Shown piece after piece: positions 28,176 to 36,868 of a stretch of DNA of 64,000 nt. Origin of the DNA: Brevundimonas sp. EYE_349. GTDB lineage: Bacteria; Pseudomonadota; Alphaproteobacteria; Caulobacterales; Caulobacteraceae. Below the pieces are notes generated by a model. It was not told where the DNA came from, made no database searches, and saw only the letters and a list, made by a program, of their open reading frames with translations. A program made the position numbers and the translations under genes. How positions within the stretch are numbered: position 1 is the stretch's first letter; every line of letters starts with the position of its first letter. The stretch covers positions 62,001 to 126,000 of the forward strand of contig NZ_JAHXPB010000009.1 in NCBI RefSeq assembly GCF_023147505.1. Direction: 5' to 3'.

Positions 28176-28898
28176 CTATGCCGCGTCCTCGTGAACCGGC
28201 AGGCCGTAGGCGTCCCACAACGAGCGGTCCTTAAGCACCTTGGCCAGGAAGGCGATGTGGGCGGCCTGTTCCTCTGGCGTGGAGCGAGGGCCGAGGGGGC
28301 GAGGGCGAGGACCATAGGCGGCCACCTGCGCGACACCGCCCTGACTGCGACCAACGGGCCCTGACGACAGGTCCAGCACCCGCTCCTTGCCGCCGCGCAG
28401 TTCCAGATAGACTTCCGCAAGCAGCCGGGCGTCGATCAGGGCGCCGTGCAGGGTGCGCTCGATCAGCGACACCTTGTAGCGTTTGCACAGGGCGTCCAGC
28501 GAGTTGGGCATGCCGGGAAACCGGCTCTGGGCCAATTTCAGCGTGTCGATCCAGCGCGCCTCGCCGGTGATGGGCCGGCCGCAGCGATTATATTCGAAGT
28601 CGATGAAGTTCCGGTCGAAGGCCGCATTGTGGGCGATCATCTGCGCGTCGCCGATGAACTCGATCAAATCGTCGGCGATCTCGGCGAACTTGGGCGCATC
28701 CTTGACCTTCTCGTCGGTGATGCCGTGCACCCGGATCGCATCGGGGGGGATCAGCCGCTCAGGGTTGACGAAGCGGTGGAAGGTGCGGCCGGTCGGCAGC
28801 AGATCCTGCAACTCGATACAGCCCACCTCGATCAGCCGGTCGCCCGTCTTGGGGTCGAAGCCGGTGGTTTCGGTGTCCAGAACGATCTCGCGCGCCAT
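28176..28898 (-). CDS. dnaQ: DNA polymerase III epsilon subunit
   Basis: The proofreading 3'-5' exonuclease of the replicative polymerase. The 240-residue protein has Exo I at the start (VLDTETTGFDP, Asp8 and Glu10), Exo II at NAAFDRNFIDFE, and the DEDDh His-Asp near HGALIDARLLAEVYLEL. The C-terminal 60 residues, after the GG-KERVL segment, are the expected polymerase-binding tail. It is last in the leftward set ppsR-maf-aroE-coaE-dnaQ, which matches the right flank of the Caulobacter origin. Confidence 0.95.
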   Translation of the reverse strand: MAREIVLDTETTGFDPKTGDRLIEVGCIELQDLLPTGRTFHRFVNPERLIPPDAIRVHGITDEKVKDAPKFAEIADDLIEFIGDAQMIAHNAAFDRNFIDFEYNRCGRPITGEARWIDTLKLAQSRFPGMPNSLDALCKRYKVSLIERTLHGALIDARLLAEVYLELRGGKERVLDLSSGPVGRSQGGVAQVAAYGPRPRPLGPRSTPEEQAAHIAFLAKVLKDRSLWDAYGLPVHEDAA

Positions 28899-28904
28899 GC
28901 GCCC

Positions 28905-29555
28905 TTAATGGGGGCGTTCGGCGTCCGGCGAAAGAGCGGGACGCCCGCGACGCGGAGATATCCACGCCGGATCCAGCACGGCATCGACGACGGCGTCGAC
29001 CTGGGCGCGAGCGGCGTCCAGACCCTGGCCGGTGTCGATGACGAAATCGGCGCGCGCGCGCTTTTCCGCATCGGGCAGCTGGCGCGCCAGAATCGCCTCG
29101 AACCGTTCTCGCGTCATGCCGGGGCGCGCCAAAACCCTTTCGGCCTGGATGGCGGGATCGGCAGACACCACCACCACCGCATCCACCCCGGCGTCGCCGC
29201 CGGTTTCGAACAGCAAGGGGATGTCCAGCACGGCCAGGCCCACGCCCACCGCCCGCGCGGCCTCCAGATCGTCGGCGCGGCCCGCCGCCACCAGCGGATG
29301 GACGATGGCCTCAAGCCGTCTGAAGGCGGTTTCGTCGCGTCCCAGAGCCTCGGCCAAGCGCGCGCGGTCCACCGCGCCGTCCACCACCACGCCGGGGAAG
29401 GCAGCGCCCACAGCCGCCACGGCCCCGCCGCCGGGGGCGTAGAGCCGGTGCACCGCATCGTCGGCGTTCCAGACCACGGCGCCCCTGTCGGCGAACATGG
29501 CCGTGGTCGTCGACTTGCCCATGCCGATGGAGCCGGTCAGGCCGATCAGGATCAC
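28905..29555 (-). CDS. coaE: Dephospho-CoA kinase
   Basis: CoaE phosphorylates dephospho-CoA at the ribose 3' hydroxyl, the last step of CoA synthesis. The 216-residue protein starts with the P-loop GSIGMGKST at residues 8-16, followed by [14 protein letters not shown] (the DxD-type motif) and [17 protein letters not shown]. All are family hallmarks. Its ATG overlaps the aroE stop by 4 bases and dnaQ follows after 6 bases. Confidence 0.95.
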   Translation of the reverse strand: MILIGLTGSIGMGKSTTTAMFADRGAVVWNADDAVHRLYAPGGGAVAAVGAAFPGVVVDGAVDRARLAEALGRDETAFRRLEAIVHPLVAAGRADDLEAARAVGVGLAVLDIPLLFETGGDAGVDAVVVVSADPAIQAERVLARPGMTRERFEAILARQLPDAEKRARADFVIDTGQGLDAARAQVDAVVDAVLDPAWISPRRGRPALSPDAERPH

Positions 29556-30358
29556 ACCGTCTCTCCCAGATGGTTCAGCACCCGCTCGCGCACGTCGGTC
29601 TGGGGAACCGGGCGGCCGAAGATCGCCTCGAACGACGGGCGCGCCTGGCCGATCAGCATGGCCAGGCCATCGACGCCCGTCAGACCGCGGTCCCGGGCGG
29701 CGGCCAGCAGCGGCGTCTCCAGCGGGCGATAGGTCATGTCCATGACCACCGTGTCCGCCTGCAGCCGCGCCACATCGAGATCGGGCCGGACGCTGAGCGC
29801 ATTGACCACCAGCACGGCGTCGGCGAAGGCGTCCGCCCCCTCGACCACCGTCACGCCCGCGCCCAGATCGGCGGCCAGGCGTTCGGCCCGGTCGCGCGAG
29901 CGGTTGACGATGCGGACGCCAGCCCCGGCCGCCGCAAGGGCGCCCGCCGCCGCGCGGGCCGCCCCGCCGGCGCCCAGGATCACCACCGCCCGCCCGGCGA
30001 CTTGCAGAGCCGGCGCCTGCTCCGCCAGGGCGTTCATCAGCCCATGACCGTCGGTGCTGTCGGCGGCGATGCGCCCGTCCTCGAACACCAGCAGATTGGC
30101 CGACCCGACAAGGCGGGCGGCGTCGGACACGCGATCCGCGGCGGCGAAGGCCTGTTCCTTGTAGGGGGCGGTGACGTTCAGCCCGCGCAGCCGGCCCGCG
30201 CGCCCCTGGTCCAGCAAGGCCGCGAACTGGTCCGGCGTCTCCGGTCCATGGGCGACGTAGGCGGCGTCCAGGCCCGCCGCCGCGATCCAGGTGTTGTGGA
30301 TCAGGGGGCTGAGCGAATGGGCGATGGGCCAGCCGACGACCCCGGCCTGGACGGTCAT
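29552..30358 (-). CDS. aroE: Shikimate dehydrogenase
   Basis: AroE reduces 3-dehydroshikimate with NADPH in aromatic synthesis. The 268-residue protein has the substrate loop [14 protein letters not shown], the catalytic Lys in [11 protein letters not shown], Asp in [11 protein letters not shown], the nucleotide loop [15 protein letters not shown] followed by [11 protein letters not shown], and the C-terminal [14 protein letters not shown]. Start and stop overlap maf and coaE by 4 bases each, so it sits in a tightly coupled operon. Confidence 0.96.
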   Translation of the reverse strand: MTVQAGVVGWPIAHSLSPLIHNTWIAAAGLDAAYVAHGPETPDQFAALLDQGRAGRLRGLNVTAPYKEQAFAAADRVSDAARLVGSANLLVFEDGRIAADSTDGHGLMNALAEQAPALQVAGRAVVILGAGGAARAAAGALAAAGAGVRIVNRSRDRAERLAADLGAGVTVVEGADAFADAVLVVNALSVRPDLDVARLQADTVVMDMTYRPLETPLLAAARDRGLTGVDGLAMLIGQARPSFEAIFGRPVPQTDVRERVLNHLGETV

Positions 30359-30957
30359 CGGATCAGCACCCCGGCCCGGCGCAGTTCCGCCAGAACGGGC
30401 CACAGCGGCAGGCCCAGGACGGTGAAATAGTCGCCGTCCACCGCTTCGAACAACTGCGCGCCTAGCCCTTCCAGCCGATAGGAGCCCACGCAGGACAGCA
30501 GGGCCTCGCCCTCGGCCGCCAGATAGGCGTCTAGGAAGGCGTCGGAAAAATCGCGCATCCGCATCTGAACCGTATCGACGCCCGACCACACGATCTGGCC
30601 CTTGGTCGCCAGGGCGGCGCCCGAATGCAGCTGGTGCGACCGGCCGCTCATGGCCTTCAGGCGCTCGCGCGCCTCGTCCAGCGACCGAGCCTTGGACACC
30701 AGACCGCCTTCGAAGGCCAGGGTCTGGTCCGACCCCAACACCCAGGCGTCCTCATCGTCGCGTGATACGGCCAGGGCCTTGGCCTCGGCCAGGCGGACGG
30801 CCAGGGTGGCGGGGTCCAGGTCGCCGGATGCGGCCTTGATCGCATCCTCGTCCACGCCGACGACGCGCGCTCTGAACGACACGCCGGCGTTTTCCAGCAT
30901 GGCCCGCCGGGCCGTGCTCTTGGACGCCAGGATCAGAGGCTGTGTCGTCTCGCTCAC
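30355..30957 (-). CDS. maf: Maf-family nucleotide pyrophosphatase
   Basis: A 200-residue Maf/YceF-like nucleoside triphosphate pyrophosphatase, expected to remove non-canonical or modified nucleotides. [17 protein letters not shown] is the N-terminal signature with the Ser-Arg-Arg phosphate site, [12 protein letters not shown] supplies the acidic metal site, and [28 protein letters not shown] is the C-terminal hallmark. The start is GTG within the ppsR stop (GTGA). Confidence 0.93.
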   Translation of the reverse strand: MSETTQPLILASKSTARRAMLENAGVSFRARVVGVDEDAIKAASGDLDPATLAVRLAEAKALAVSRDDEDAWVLGSDQTLAFEGGLVSKARSLDEARERLKAMSGRSHQLHSGAALATKGQIVWSGVDTVQMRMRDFSDAFLDAYLAAEGEALLSCVGSYRLEGLGAQLFEAVDGDYFTVLGLPLWPVLAELRRAGVLIR

Positions 30958-31838
30958 CAGCTGGTTCCTATCTTCTGGTTGCGATGCTCGCTGAGCAGGT
31001 TGGTGATGGCGGCCGCCGTCTCCTCGACCGACCGCCGGCTGACGTCGATGGTGGGCCAGCCGCGCCGTTCGAAGGCCCGGCGCGCCTTGATCGTCTCGTC
31101 GCGCACGGCTTCCTGGTCGGTGTAGGCGGAAGAGGGGTTGGCGTTCAGATTGTCGATCCGGTTGCGCCGGATCTGGACCAGCCGATCCGGCGAGACGGTC
31201 AGGCCGATGACCAGGGGATTCTTCAACCTTGTCAGCCGCTCGCCGTCCTCCTGACCCGGCACCAGGGGAACATTGGCGGCGCGGATGCCCCGGTGGGCCA
31301 GATAGATGCAGGTCGGGGTCTTGGAGGTTCGGCTGACGCCGCACAGCACCACATCGGCCCCCTCCAACTGCTCCAGCGAGCCCTGGCCGTCGTCATAGGC
31401 CATGGCGAAATCCAGAGCCGCGATGCGGTTGAAATAGTCGTGGTCCAGGGCGTGCTGAGCGCCGACGCGGGTGGACAGGGCCGCCCCGAGATAGCGCGAC
31501 ATGGCCCCCACCAGGGGATCGAGCGCGCCGATCTGGGGCATGTCCAGGCGACGACAGCCCTCTTCCAGCTGTTCGCGCAGATCGCGGTCGACCAGGGTGT
31601 GGAGAACCACGCCGGGGGCCGAGGCCACCTCCTGCAACACCCGATCCATCTGCTTGTCGGAACGGACCAGGGCGTAGATGTGCTCGATGGGTATGACGCC
31701 GTCGAAGCGGGCGGTGACCGCCTTGGCCATGGCGTTCAGCGTCTCGCCGGTGGAATCCGACACGAGATGGACGTGGAAATAGGTGGCCAAACGGCCCGGA
31801 TTGGACGGCCGGACGCCGGACGGTCGGGCAGGGCTCAT
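30954..31838 (-). CDS. ppsR: Bifunctional kinase/phosphorylase regulating PEP synthase or PPDK (DUF299)
   Basis: A 294-residue DUF299 protein that phosphorylates and dephosphorylates a threonine on pyruvate phosphate dikinase or PEP synthase with ADP/Pi. LVSDSTGETLNAMAKAV is the N-terminal motif and GVSRTSKTPTCIYLAHRG at 167-184 is the P-loop. Which target is present cannot be told here. This is the first gene left of the origin, the same place as RP001 (CC_0001) beside Cori in Caulobacter. Confidence 0.93.
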   Translation of the reverse strand: MSPARPSGVRPSNPGRLATYFHVHLVSDSTGETLNAMAKAVTARFDGVIPIEHIYALVRSDKQMDRVLQEVASAPGVVLHTLVDRDLREQLEEGCRRLDMPQIGALDPLVGAMSRYLGAALSTRVGAQHALDHDYFNRIAALDFAMAYDDGQGSLEQLEGADVVLCGVSRTSKTPTCIYLAHRGIRAANVPLVPGQEDGERLTRLKNPLVIGLTVSPDRLVQIRRNRIDNLNANPSSAYTDQEAVRDETIKARRAFERRGWPTIDVSRRSVEETAAAITNLLSEHRNQKIGTSW

Positions 31839-32019
31839 GCGGTCGGTCTCCCTGTTGAAACTTCGGGGACGGCGGGGGATCGCCGGGGCGCCGTTTGTCT
31901 TAGCCGCTCAGCGTTCGCGCCGCGAGCGGGGATGAGGGTGGATCGCATCATCCGCACGCGGCCGGTTCATCCCAAGGCGGAAAACCCGTTTCGCCTTCGC
32001 TGTGGAAATCCTAATGAAG

Positions 32020-32037
32020 GGTTAACGACGCTTAACC
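32020..32037. promoter_or_regulatory. CtrA-like paired TTAA inverted repeat in origin
   Basis: GGTTAA and TTAACC form a perfect 6-bp inverted repeat with 6 bases between. The TTAA pair spacing is 6, one base less than the CtrA consensus of 7, so affinity may be reduced or the site may have another binder. Confidence 0.45.
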
Positions 32038-32074
32038 GCGTTCACAGGCTCAAAGTCCCGCAAAGCCTTGCTCG

Positions 32075-32089
32075 TTAAGGTTTCGTTAG
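32075..32089 (+). promoter_or_regulatory. CtrA box TTAA-N7-TTAG in origin
   Basis: The exact 7-base spacer and 7 of 8 consensus bases mark this as the best CtrA site in the gap. It ends 3 bases before the strongest DnaA box, so CtrA binding could hinder DnaA loading, as described for Cori. Confidence 0.6.
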
Positions 32090-32092
32090 GGA

Positions 32093-32101
32093 TTATCCAC
32101 C
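32093..32101 (+). promoter_or_regulatory. DnaA box TTATCCACC
   Basis: Matches the TTATCCACA consensus at 8 of 9 bases. It is the strongest DnaA site in the 446-bp gap and abuts a CtrA box. Confidence 0.7.
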
Positions 32102-32284
32102 GGCGTTCCAGTCGGCGAGATCATCCCCGTTAACGATAGTCGGGCCGGGGATATCCGTTTTTGTTCCGTTGTAAGAGCCGAGGTCATCCCCGTCATTCCA
32201 CCGCCCTACCTGCCACTTCGAATCTTTTAATTCTTATTCTGATTAGGGATTGAGAGCGGGGGGCTGTGACCTTAATCGTCCGGC

Positions 32285-33343
32285 ATGACCGATCCGACCC
32301 AGAACGCCGATCAGACACCCTTGATGATCCGGGCTCTCCGAGGAGAGACGTTGGATCGTCCGCCGGTCTGGTTCATGCGCCAGGCCGGGCGGTATCTGCC
32401 GGAGTACCGCCGGCTGAGGGCCGAGGCGCCGGACTTCATCGCCTTTTGCCTGAATCCAGAGATGGCGGCCGAGGCGACGCTTCAGCCCATGCGCCGGTTC
32501 GGCTTCGATGCGGCCATCGTCTTCGCCGACATTCTGCTGATCCCCCGCGCCCTGGGCCAGGACGTCTGGTTCGAAACGGGCGAGGGGCCCCGGCTTGGCG
32601 AAATGCCCATTCCCGGCCGAATGGCCGAGCTGGCGCCGTCGGCGGGCGAGCATTTGTCGGCTGTGGGTGAAACCCTGTCGATCGTCCGTGCGGCGCTTGA
32701 GCCCGAGCGCGCCCTGATCGGGTTCGCGGGCGCGCCCTGGACGGTGGCGACCTATATGCTGGACGGCGAGCATCGCACCATCGGCAAGGGCGAGCGCGCC
32801 CAGGCCCGCACCTACGCCTACGCCGATCCCAAGCGCGTGGACGAGACGCTGGAGGTTCTGGTCGAGGCCACGGCCCGGTATCTGAAGATGCAGGCGGACA
32901 GCGGCGCCCAGGTGCTCAAGATCTTCGAGAGCTGGGCCGAAGGGCTCCCCGATGATCTGTTCGAACGTCTGGTCCTGAAGCCCCACCAGGCGCTTGTGAA
33001 GCGCACGCGGGAGCTGGGGGTCACCGTGCCCATGATCGGCTTCCCACGCGGCTCTGCGACGCTTGCAGAGCGGTATGCCGAACAGGTCGAGGTGGACGGC
33101 GTCGCGCTCGACACCGCCTGTCCCTTGGAGATCGGCAAACGGGTGCAGCAGATCAAGCCTATCCAGGGCGCCCTAGACCCGTTGCTGCTGCGCGCGGGCG
33201 GCGAAATGCTGGACCGCCGCGTCGATCAGCTGATGGAGGCCTGGGGGCGGGGGCCTTGGATCTTCAACCTGGGCCACGGCATCCTGCCGGACGTGCCTAT
33301 CGACCATGTCGAACAGGTGCTGAAGCGGATCGGCGCCCAATGA
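32285..33343 (+). CDS. hemE: Uroporphyrinogen III decarboxylase
   Basis: HemE removes four carboxyl groups from uroporphyrinogen III to give coproporphyrinogen. The 352-residue protein has the signature RPPVWFMRQAGRYLPEYR near the start, then FADILLIPRALG with the catalytic Asp, GFAGAPWTVATYML, and FNLGHGILPDVPIDHVE at the end. It is the gene on the right flank of the origin, and its promoter must lie within it, as in Caulobacter. The stop overlaps hemH (ATGA). Confidence 0.97.
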   Translation: MTDPTQNADQTPLMIRALRGETLDRPPVWFMRQAGRYLPEYRRLRAEAPDFIAFCLNPEMAAEATLQPMRRFGFDAAIVFADILLIPRALGQDVWFETGEGPRLGEMPIPGRMAELAPSAGEHLSAVGETLSIVRAALEPERALIGFAGAPWTVATYMLDGEHRTIGKGERAQARTYAYADPKRVDETLEVLVEATARYLKMQADSGAQVLKIFESWAEGLPDDLFERLVLKPHQALVKRTRELGVTVPMIGFPRGSATLAERYAEQVEVDGVALDTACPLEIGKRVQQIKPIQGALDPLLLRAGGEMLDRRVDQLMEAWGRGPWIFNLGHGILPDVPIDHVEQVLKRIGAQ

Positions 33344-34416
33344 GCGCTGCGCGGCATGGGGCGGGGTTCAAGGGGCGGCGGATCGCCGTGGTCCTGTTCA
33401 ATCTGGGGGGACCGGACGATCAGGCCTCGGTCAAACCCTTCCTGTTCAACCTGTTCAACGACCCCGCCATCATCGGCCTGCCTGGCCTGTTGAGAACGCC
33501 GCTGGCCCGACTGATCTCCAGCCGGCGCGAGGTCGCCGCCCAGGCCAACTATCGCCTGATGGGCGGGGGCTCGCCGCTGCTGGCCGAGACGACGGCCCAG
33601 GCCCAGGCGCTGCAGGTCGCTCTGGCCGACCGCATGGCGGGCGACGAGGTCAGGGTGTTCATCGCCATGCGCTACTGGAACCCGCTGACCGAGGAAACGG
33701 CCGCCGACGTCGCCGTGTTCGGGCCTGACGAAGTGGTGCTGCTGCCGCTCTATCCGCAGTATTCGACGACCACGACCCAGTCGTCGCTACAACTCTGGAT
33801 GGCGACCTACGCCGGATCGGGGGTCAGCCGGGCGGTCTGCTGCTATCCACAGGCGGCTGGCTGGATCGCGGCCCAGGCCCAGGCCATCGTTCAGAAGCTG
33901 GACGAGGCGGGCGACGCCCCGGTGCGGGTGCTGTTTTCCGCCCACGGCATTCCCGAAAAGCTGGTCAGCGGCAAGGGCGATCCCTACCAGGAGCAGGTCG
34001 AGACGACCGTCGCCGCCGTGGTCGCGGAGATCGAGGCCCTGCGCGGCCCCATCGAGCACGCCCTCTGCTATCAGAGCCGGGTCGGACCGATGAAATGGCT
34101 GGGGCCGTCCACGCCCGAGGCGATCCAGACGGCGGCCGACGACGGGGTCGGAGTGGTCGTCACCCCCATCGCCTTCGTCTCCGAACATATTGAGACCCTG
34201 GTCGAGCTGGATATCGAATACGCCGAACTGGCCCATGCCAAAGGCGTTCAACCCTATCTGCGGGCGCCCGCCGTCGGGATCGAGCCGCTGTTCATCGACG
34301 CCCTGGCCGAGGCGACCGTGGGGGCCTTGGGCCGAACCGGCGTCGCGCCGCACGGCCAGGGGTGCAAGGCGGACTGGAAGGCCTGTCCGCATCGTAACGG
34401 GAGACACGCGGCATGA
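33340..34416 (+). CDS. hemH: Ferrochelatase
   Basis: Inserts ferrous iron into the porphyrin ring, the last step of heme synthesis. The 358-residue protein starts with VVLFNLGGPDD, contains YWNPLTEE and LPLYPQYSTTTTQSS, the catalytic His in FSAHGIPEKLV, YQSRVGPMKWLGP and PIAFVSEHIETLVELD with the conserved Glu. The ATG at 33340 overlaps the hemE stop and gives the family length. The C-terminus CKADWKACPH is Cys-rich but too short to claim an iron-sulfur site. hemJ follows with another 4-base overlap. Confidence 0.96.
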   Translation: MSAARHGAGFKGRRIAVVLFNLGGPDDQASVKPFLFNLFNDPAIIGLPGLLRTPLARLISSRREVAAQANYRLMGGGSPLLAETTAQAQALQVALADRMAGDEVRVFIAMRYWNPLTEETAADVAVFGPDEVVLLPLYPQYSTTTTQSSLQLWMATYAGSGVSRAVCCYPQAAGWIAAQAQAIVQKLDEAGDAPVRVLFSAHGIPEKLVSGKGDPYQEQVETTVAAVVAEIEALRGPIEHALCYQSRVGPMKWLGPSTPEAIQTAADDGVGVVVTPIAFVSEHIETLVELDIEYAELAHAKGVQPYLRAPAVGIEPLFIDALAEATVGALGRTGVAPHGQGCKADWKACPHRNGRHAA

Positions 34417-34880
34417 ACCTGTATGATCTGGCGCGGGGCCTGCACATTCTGGCCGTGATCGCCTGGATGGCCGGATTGCTGTTCCTGCCGCGCCTCTACG
34501 CCTATGACGTCGAGCAGAACGCCAAGCCCGAACCGTTGCGCGGCGAGATGCAGGGCCTGCTTCGCCTGTGGCAGACGCGGCTTCTGCGCATCATCGTCAA
34601 TCCGGCGATGATCCTGGCCTGGGCGTTCGGCCTGTGGCTGATCCACATCGACGTCGCGGCGCGGGGCGCGGCGTTCCTGGCCGAGCCGTGGATGGTGACG
34701 AAGCTGGTCGGGGTCTTCCTGCTCAGCGGTTGGCACGGGTTCCTGGCCGCGCAGCGAAAGAAGATCGCGGCCGGCACGTCGAAATATTCCGGAAAGTTCT
34801 GGCGGATGACCAATGAGGTTCCGTTCGTCCTGGCCATCATTATGGTCCTGTCGGTGACGACGGAATGGCGGTTCGGCTAG
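34413..34880 (+). CDS. hemJ: Protoporphyrinogen IX oxidase HemJ
   Basis: HemJ is the membrane protoporphyrinogen oxidase of most alphaproteobacteria and cyanobacteria. The 155-residue protein has four predicted helices; conserved His11 (ARGLHILAVIAWMAGLLFLPRLY) and Lys97 (MVTKLVGVFLLSGWHG) correspond to residues essential in studied HemJ. Its place after hemE-hemH supports the role and explains the lack of hemG or hemY nearby. The family is also labelled CopD/TIGR00701. About 205 bases of rho leader follow. Confidence 0.92.
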   Translation: MNLYDLARGLHILAVIAWMAGLLFLPRLYAYDVEQNAKPEPLRGEMQGLLRLWQTRLLRIIVNPAMILAWAFGLWLIHIDVAARGAAFLAEPWMVTKLVGVFLLSGWHGFLAAQRKKIAAGTSKYSGKFWRMTNEVPFVLAIIMVLSVTTEWRFG

Positions 34881-35085
34881 TCGGCTCCGCTTGACCTGGG
34901 TCGCCGGCTGTGGTTCGGCTGGTGGCGAACCGTTCGACCCTGGCGTCGGCGGTCCCTCTCTTCTTCGCGACGCCTGCCGGTTCGACCAGCAGGAGGCCGT
35001 CGCGCCCTCCTCCGGCCGAAAGGCCAGACAATCCTAGAGACCCGACGCCGCAGCGACCGTCTGCGAGCGCCCGCGAGCCTGCATC

Positions 35086-36519
35086 ATGACCGACGTCCGC
35101 GACACCAATCCCGACACCCCCGAAAACGAAGGCGTCGAGGCCGAAGCCCCGATCCATCACGGGGCCCAGCATGAAGCCGGCGAGGCGGCGGGCGCCGATT
35201 CCGGCGTGGACACCACGGCCGACGAGGACGAGGACGGCGAACCCGTCGTCGCGAACGGCCGTATCACCCTGGCGGAACTGAACGAGAAGACGCCGGCCGA
35301 CCTGGTCGCCTTCGCCGAACAGCTGGAGGTCGAGAACGCCTCGAACCTGCGCAAACAGGACCTGCTGTTCGCCATCCTCAAGGCCCTGGCCGACGAAGAA
35401 GTCGAGATCATCGCCGACGGCGTTCTGGAGATCCTGCCGGACGGTTTCGGCTTTCTGCGCAGCCCCGACGCCAACTATCTGCCCGGCCCGGACGACATCT
35501 ATGTCTCGCCGTCGCAGATCCGCCGCTTCGGCCTGCGCTCGGGCGACACCGTCCACGGCGCCGTGCGCGGCCCGCGTGAGGGTGAGCGTTACTTCGCCCT
35601 GCTCAAGGTCGACACGATCAACCTGGAAGACCCGGAACTGGTCAAGACCAAGGTCCTGTTCGACAACCTGACGCCCCTCTATCCCGAAGAGCGGCTGCAC
35701 ATGGAAATCCAGGACCCGACCCTGAAGGACCGTTCGGGCCGGGTCATCGACATTGTCGCGCCTTTGGGCAAGGGCCAGCGCTGCCTGATCGTCGCCCCGC
35801 CGCGCGTGGGCAAGACAGTGATGCTGCAGAACATCGCCAAGTCGATCGAGAAGAACCATCCGGAGGTCTTCCTGATCGTCCTGCTGATCGACGAACGCCC
35901 GGAAGAAGTCACCGACATGCAGCGCACCGTGAAGGGGGAGGTGGTCGCCTCCACCTTCGATGAGCCCGCCACCCGCCACGTCGCCGTCGCAGAAATGGTG
36001 ATCGAAAAGGCCAAGCGTCTGGTCGAGCACAAGAAGGATGTTGTGATCCTTCTGGACTCCATCACCCGTCTGGGCCGCGCCTACAACGCCACCGTCCCGT
36101 CGTCGGGCAAGGTGCTGACCGGCGGTGTCGACGCCAACGCCCTGCAGCGTCCCAAGCGCTTCTTCGGCGCCGCGCGGAATGTGGAACAGGGTGGTTCGCT
36201 GACCATCATCGCCACGGCCCTGATCGACACCGGCAGCCGCATGGACGAGGTGATCTTTGAAGAGTTCAAGGGCACCGGCAACTCGGAAATCGTGCTTGAC
36301 CGCAAGGTCGCCGACAAGCGCATCTTCCCCGCCATCGACGTGCTGAAGTCGGGCACCCGTAAGGAAGACCTGATCACGCCCAAGGACCAGCTGGCCAAGA
36401 CCTATGTCCTGCGCCGCATTCTGAATCCGATGGGGCCGCAGGACGCCATCGAGTTCCTGCTCGACAAGCTGCGTCAGTCCAAGAACAACGCCGACTTCTT
36501 CCAGTCGATGAACACCTGA
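35086..36519 (+). CDS. rho: Transcription termination factor Rho
   Basis: An RNA-dependent hexameric helicase ending transcription. The 477 residues include an extra acidic N-terminus of about 55 residues (rich in Asp/Glu, with ADEDEDGE), then [20 protein letters not shown], the RNA-binding [23 protein letters not shown], Walker [11 protein letters not shown] and Walker [17 protein letters not shown]. The 205 bases before the ATG contain no gene; long leaders are common where Rho controls its own synthesis. The ribosome site is poor. Confidence 0.97.
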   Translation: MTDVRDTNPDTPENEGVEAEAPIHHGAQHEAGEAAGADSGVDTTADEDEDGEPVVANGRITLAELNEKTPADLVAFAEQLEVENASNLRKQDLLFAILKALADEEVEIIADGVLEILPDGFGFLRSPDANYLPGPDDIYVSPSQIRRFGLRSGDTVHGAVRGPREGERYFALLKVDTINLEDPELVKTKVLFDNLTPLYPEERLHMEIQDPTLKDRSGRVIDIVAPLGKGQRCLIVAPPRVGKTVMLQNIAKSIEKNHPEVFLIVLLIDERPEEVTDMQRTVKGEVVASTFDEPATRHVAVAEMVIEKAKRLVEHKKDVVILLDSITRLGRAYNATVPSSGKVLTGGVDANALQRPKRFFGAARNVEQGGSLTIIATALIDTGSRMDEVIFEEFKGTGNSEIVLDRKVADKRIFPAIDVLKSGTRKEDLITPKDQLAKTYVLRRILNPMGPQDAIEFLLDKLRQSKNNADFFQSMNT

Positions 36520-36543
36520 GACGGCGCCCGCCATCGGGCGCAC

Positions 36544-36559
36544 TGTTTCACGTGAAACG
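36544..36559. other. parS: parS centromere site 1
   Basis: TGTTTCACGTGAAACG, a match to the parS consensus TGTTTCACGTGAAACA at 15 of 16 bases with the 14-base palindrome intact. It lies between the rho stop and the DUF6489 gene, 4.3 kb from the origin gap. ParB nucleates here. Confidence 0.95.
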
Positions 36560-36571
36560 GAGTTAAGGCCG

Positions 36572-36796
36572 ATGAAGATCAATGTCGAAGTCGATTGCAC
36601 GCCGGCCGAGGCGCGGGCCTTTCTTGGCCTGCCCGACGTCACCCCGCTGAATGACGCCATGGTCGCCGAAATGCAGAAACGGATGCAGGACAATATCTCC
36701 GCCATGCAGCCCGAGGAGCTGATGAAGACCTGGACCAGCTTCGGCCTGCAGGCCCAGGATCACTTCCGGCGCCTGATGGAAGCGGCCGTGAAGTGA
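36572..36796 (+). CDS. DUF6489 family protein
   Basis: A 74-residue protein of the DUF6489 family, kept between rho and mnmE in many alphaproteobacteria. It reads as a strand (MKINVEVDCTPAEARAFLGLPDV) followed by two amphipathic helices (PLNDAMVAEMQKRMQDN and EELMKTWTSFGLQAQDHFRRLM). No membrane segment or catalytic motif is seen. parS site 1 ends 12 bases before its ATG, so ParB spreading would cover it. Function unknown. Confidence 0.85.
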   Translation: MKINVEVDCTPAEARAFLGLPDVTPLNDAMVAEMQKRMQDNISAMQPEELMKTWTSFGLQAQDHFRRLMEAAVK

Positions 36797-36868
36797 CCGG
36801 CGATCGCCTCCCATAAAGCGGGGAGGACGCGACGCGCCGATGATCGCGCTCGAATGGGAGGAGACCTG

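Larger units (their letters stand above)
31839..32284. other. oriC: Chromosomal replication origin (Cori-type oriC)
   Basis: A 446-bp gene-free gap between ppsR and hemE, the exact neighbours of Cori in Caulobacter. It holds TTATCCACC (32093-32101, 8/9 DnaA consensus), TGTGGAAAT (32001-32009, 7/9 on the other strand), TTAA-N7-TTAG at 32075-32089 (7 of 8 fixed CtrA bases), paired GGTTAA/TTAACC at 32020-32037, TCATCCCC at 32121-32128 and 32184-32191 and reversed at 31928-31935, TCATCCCA at 31967-31974, one GANTC (CcrM) site at 32220-32224, and an AT-rich run at 32220-32250. Synteny is direct evidence; activity is inference. Confidence 0.88.

Noticed and set aside
32022..32035. Second standard CtrA box in the origin
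   Set aside because: The two TTAA words are separated by 6 bases, not the consensus 7, so I list it as CtrA-like only.
34840..36705. 621-residue minus-strand frame
   Set aside because: Antisense to rho; low complexity and no domain, while the plus frame is a full Rho.
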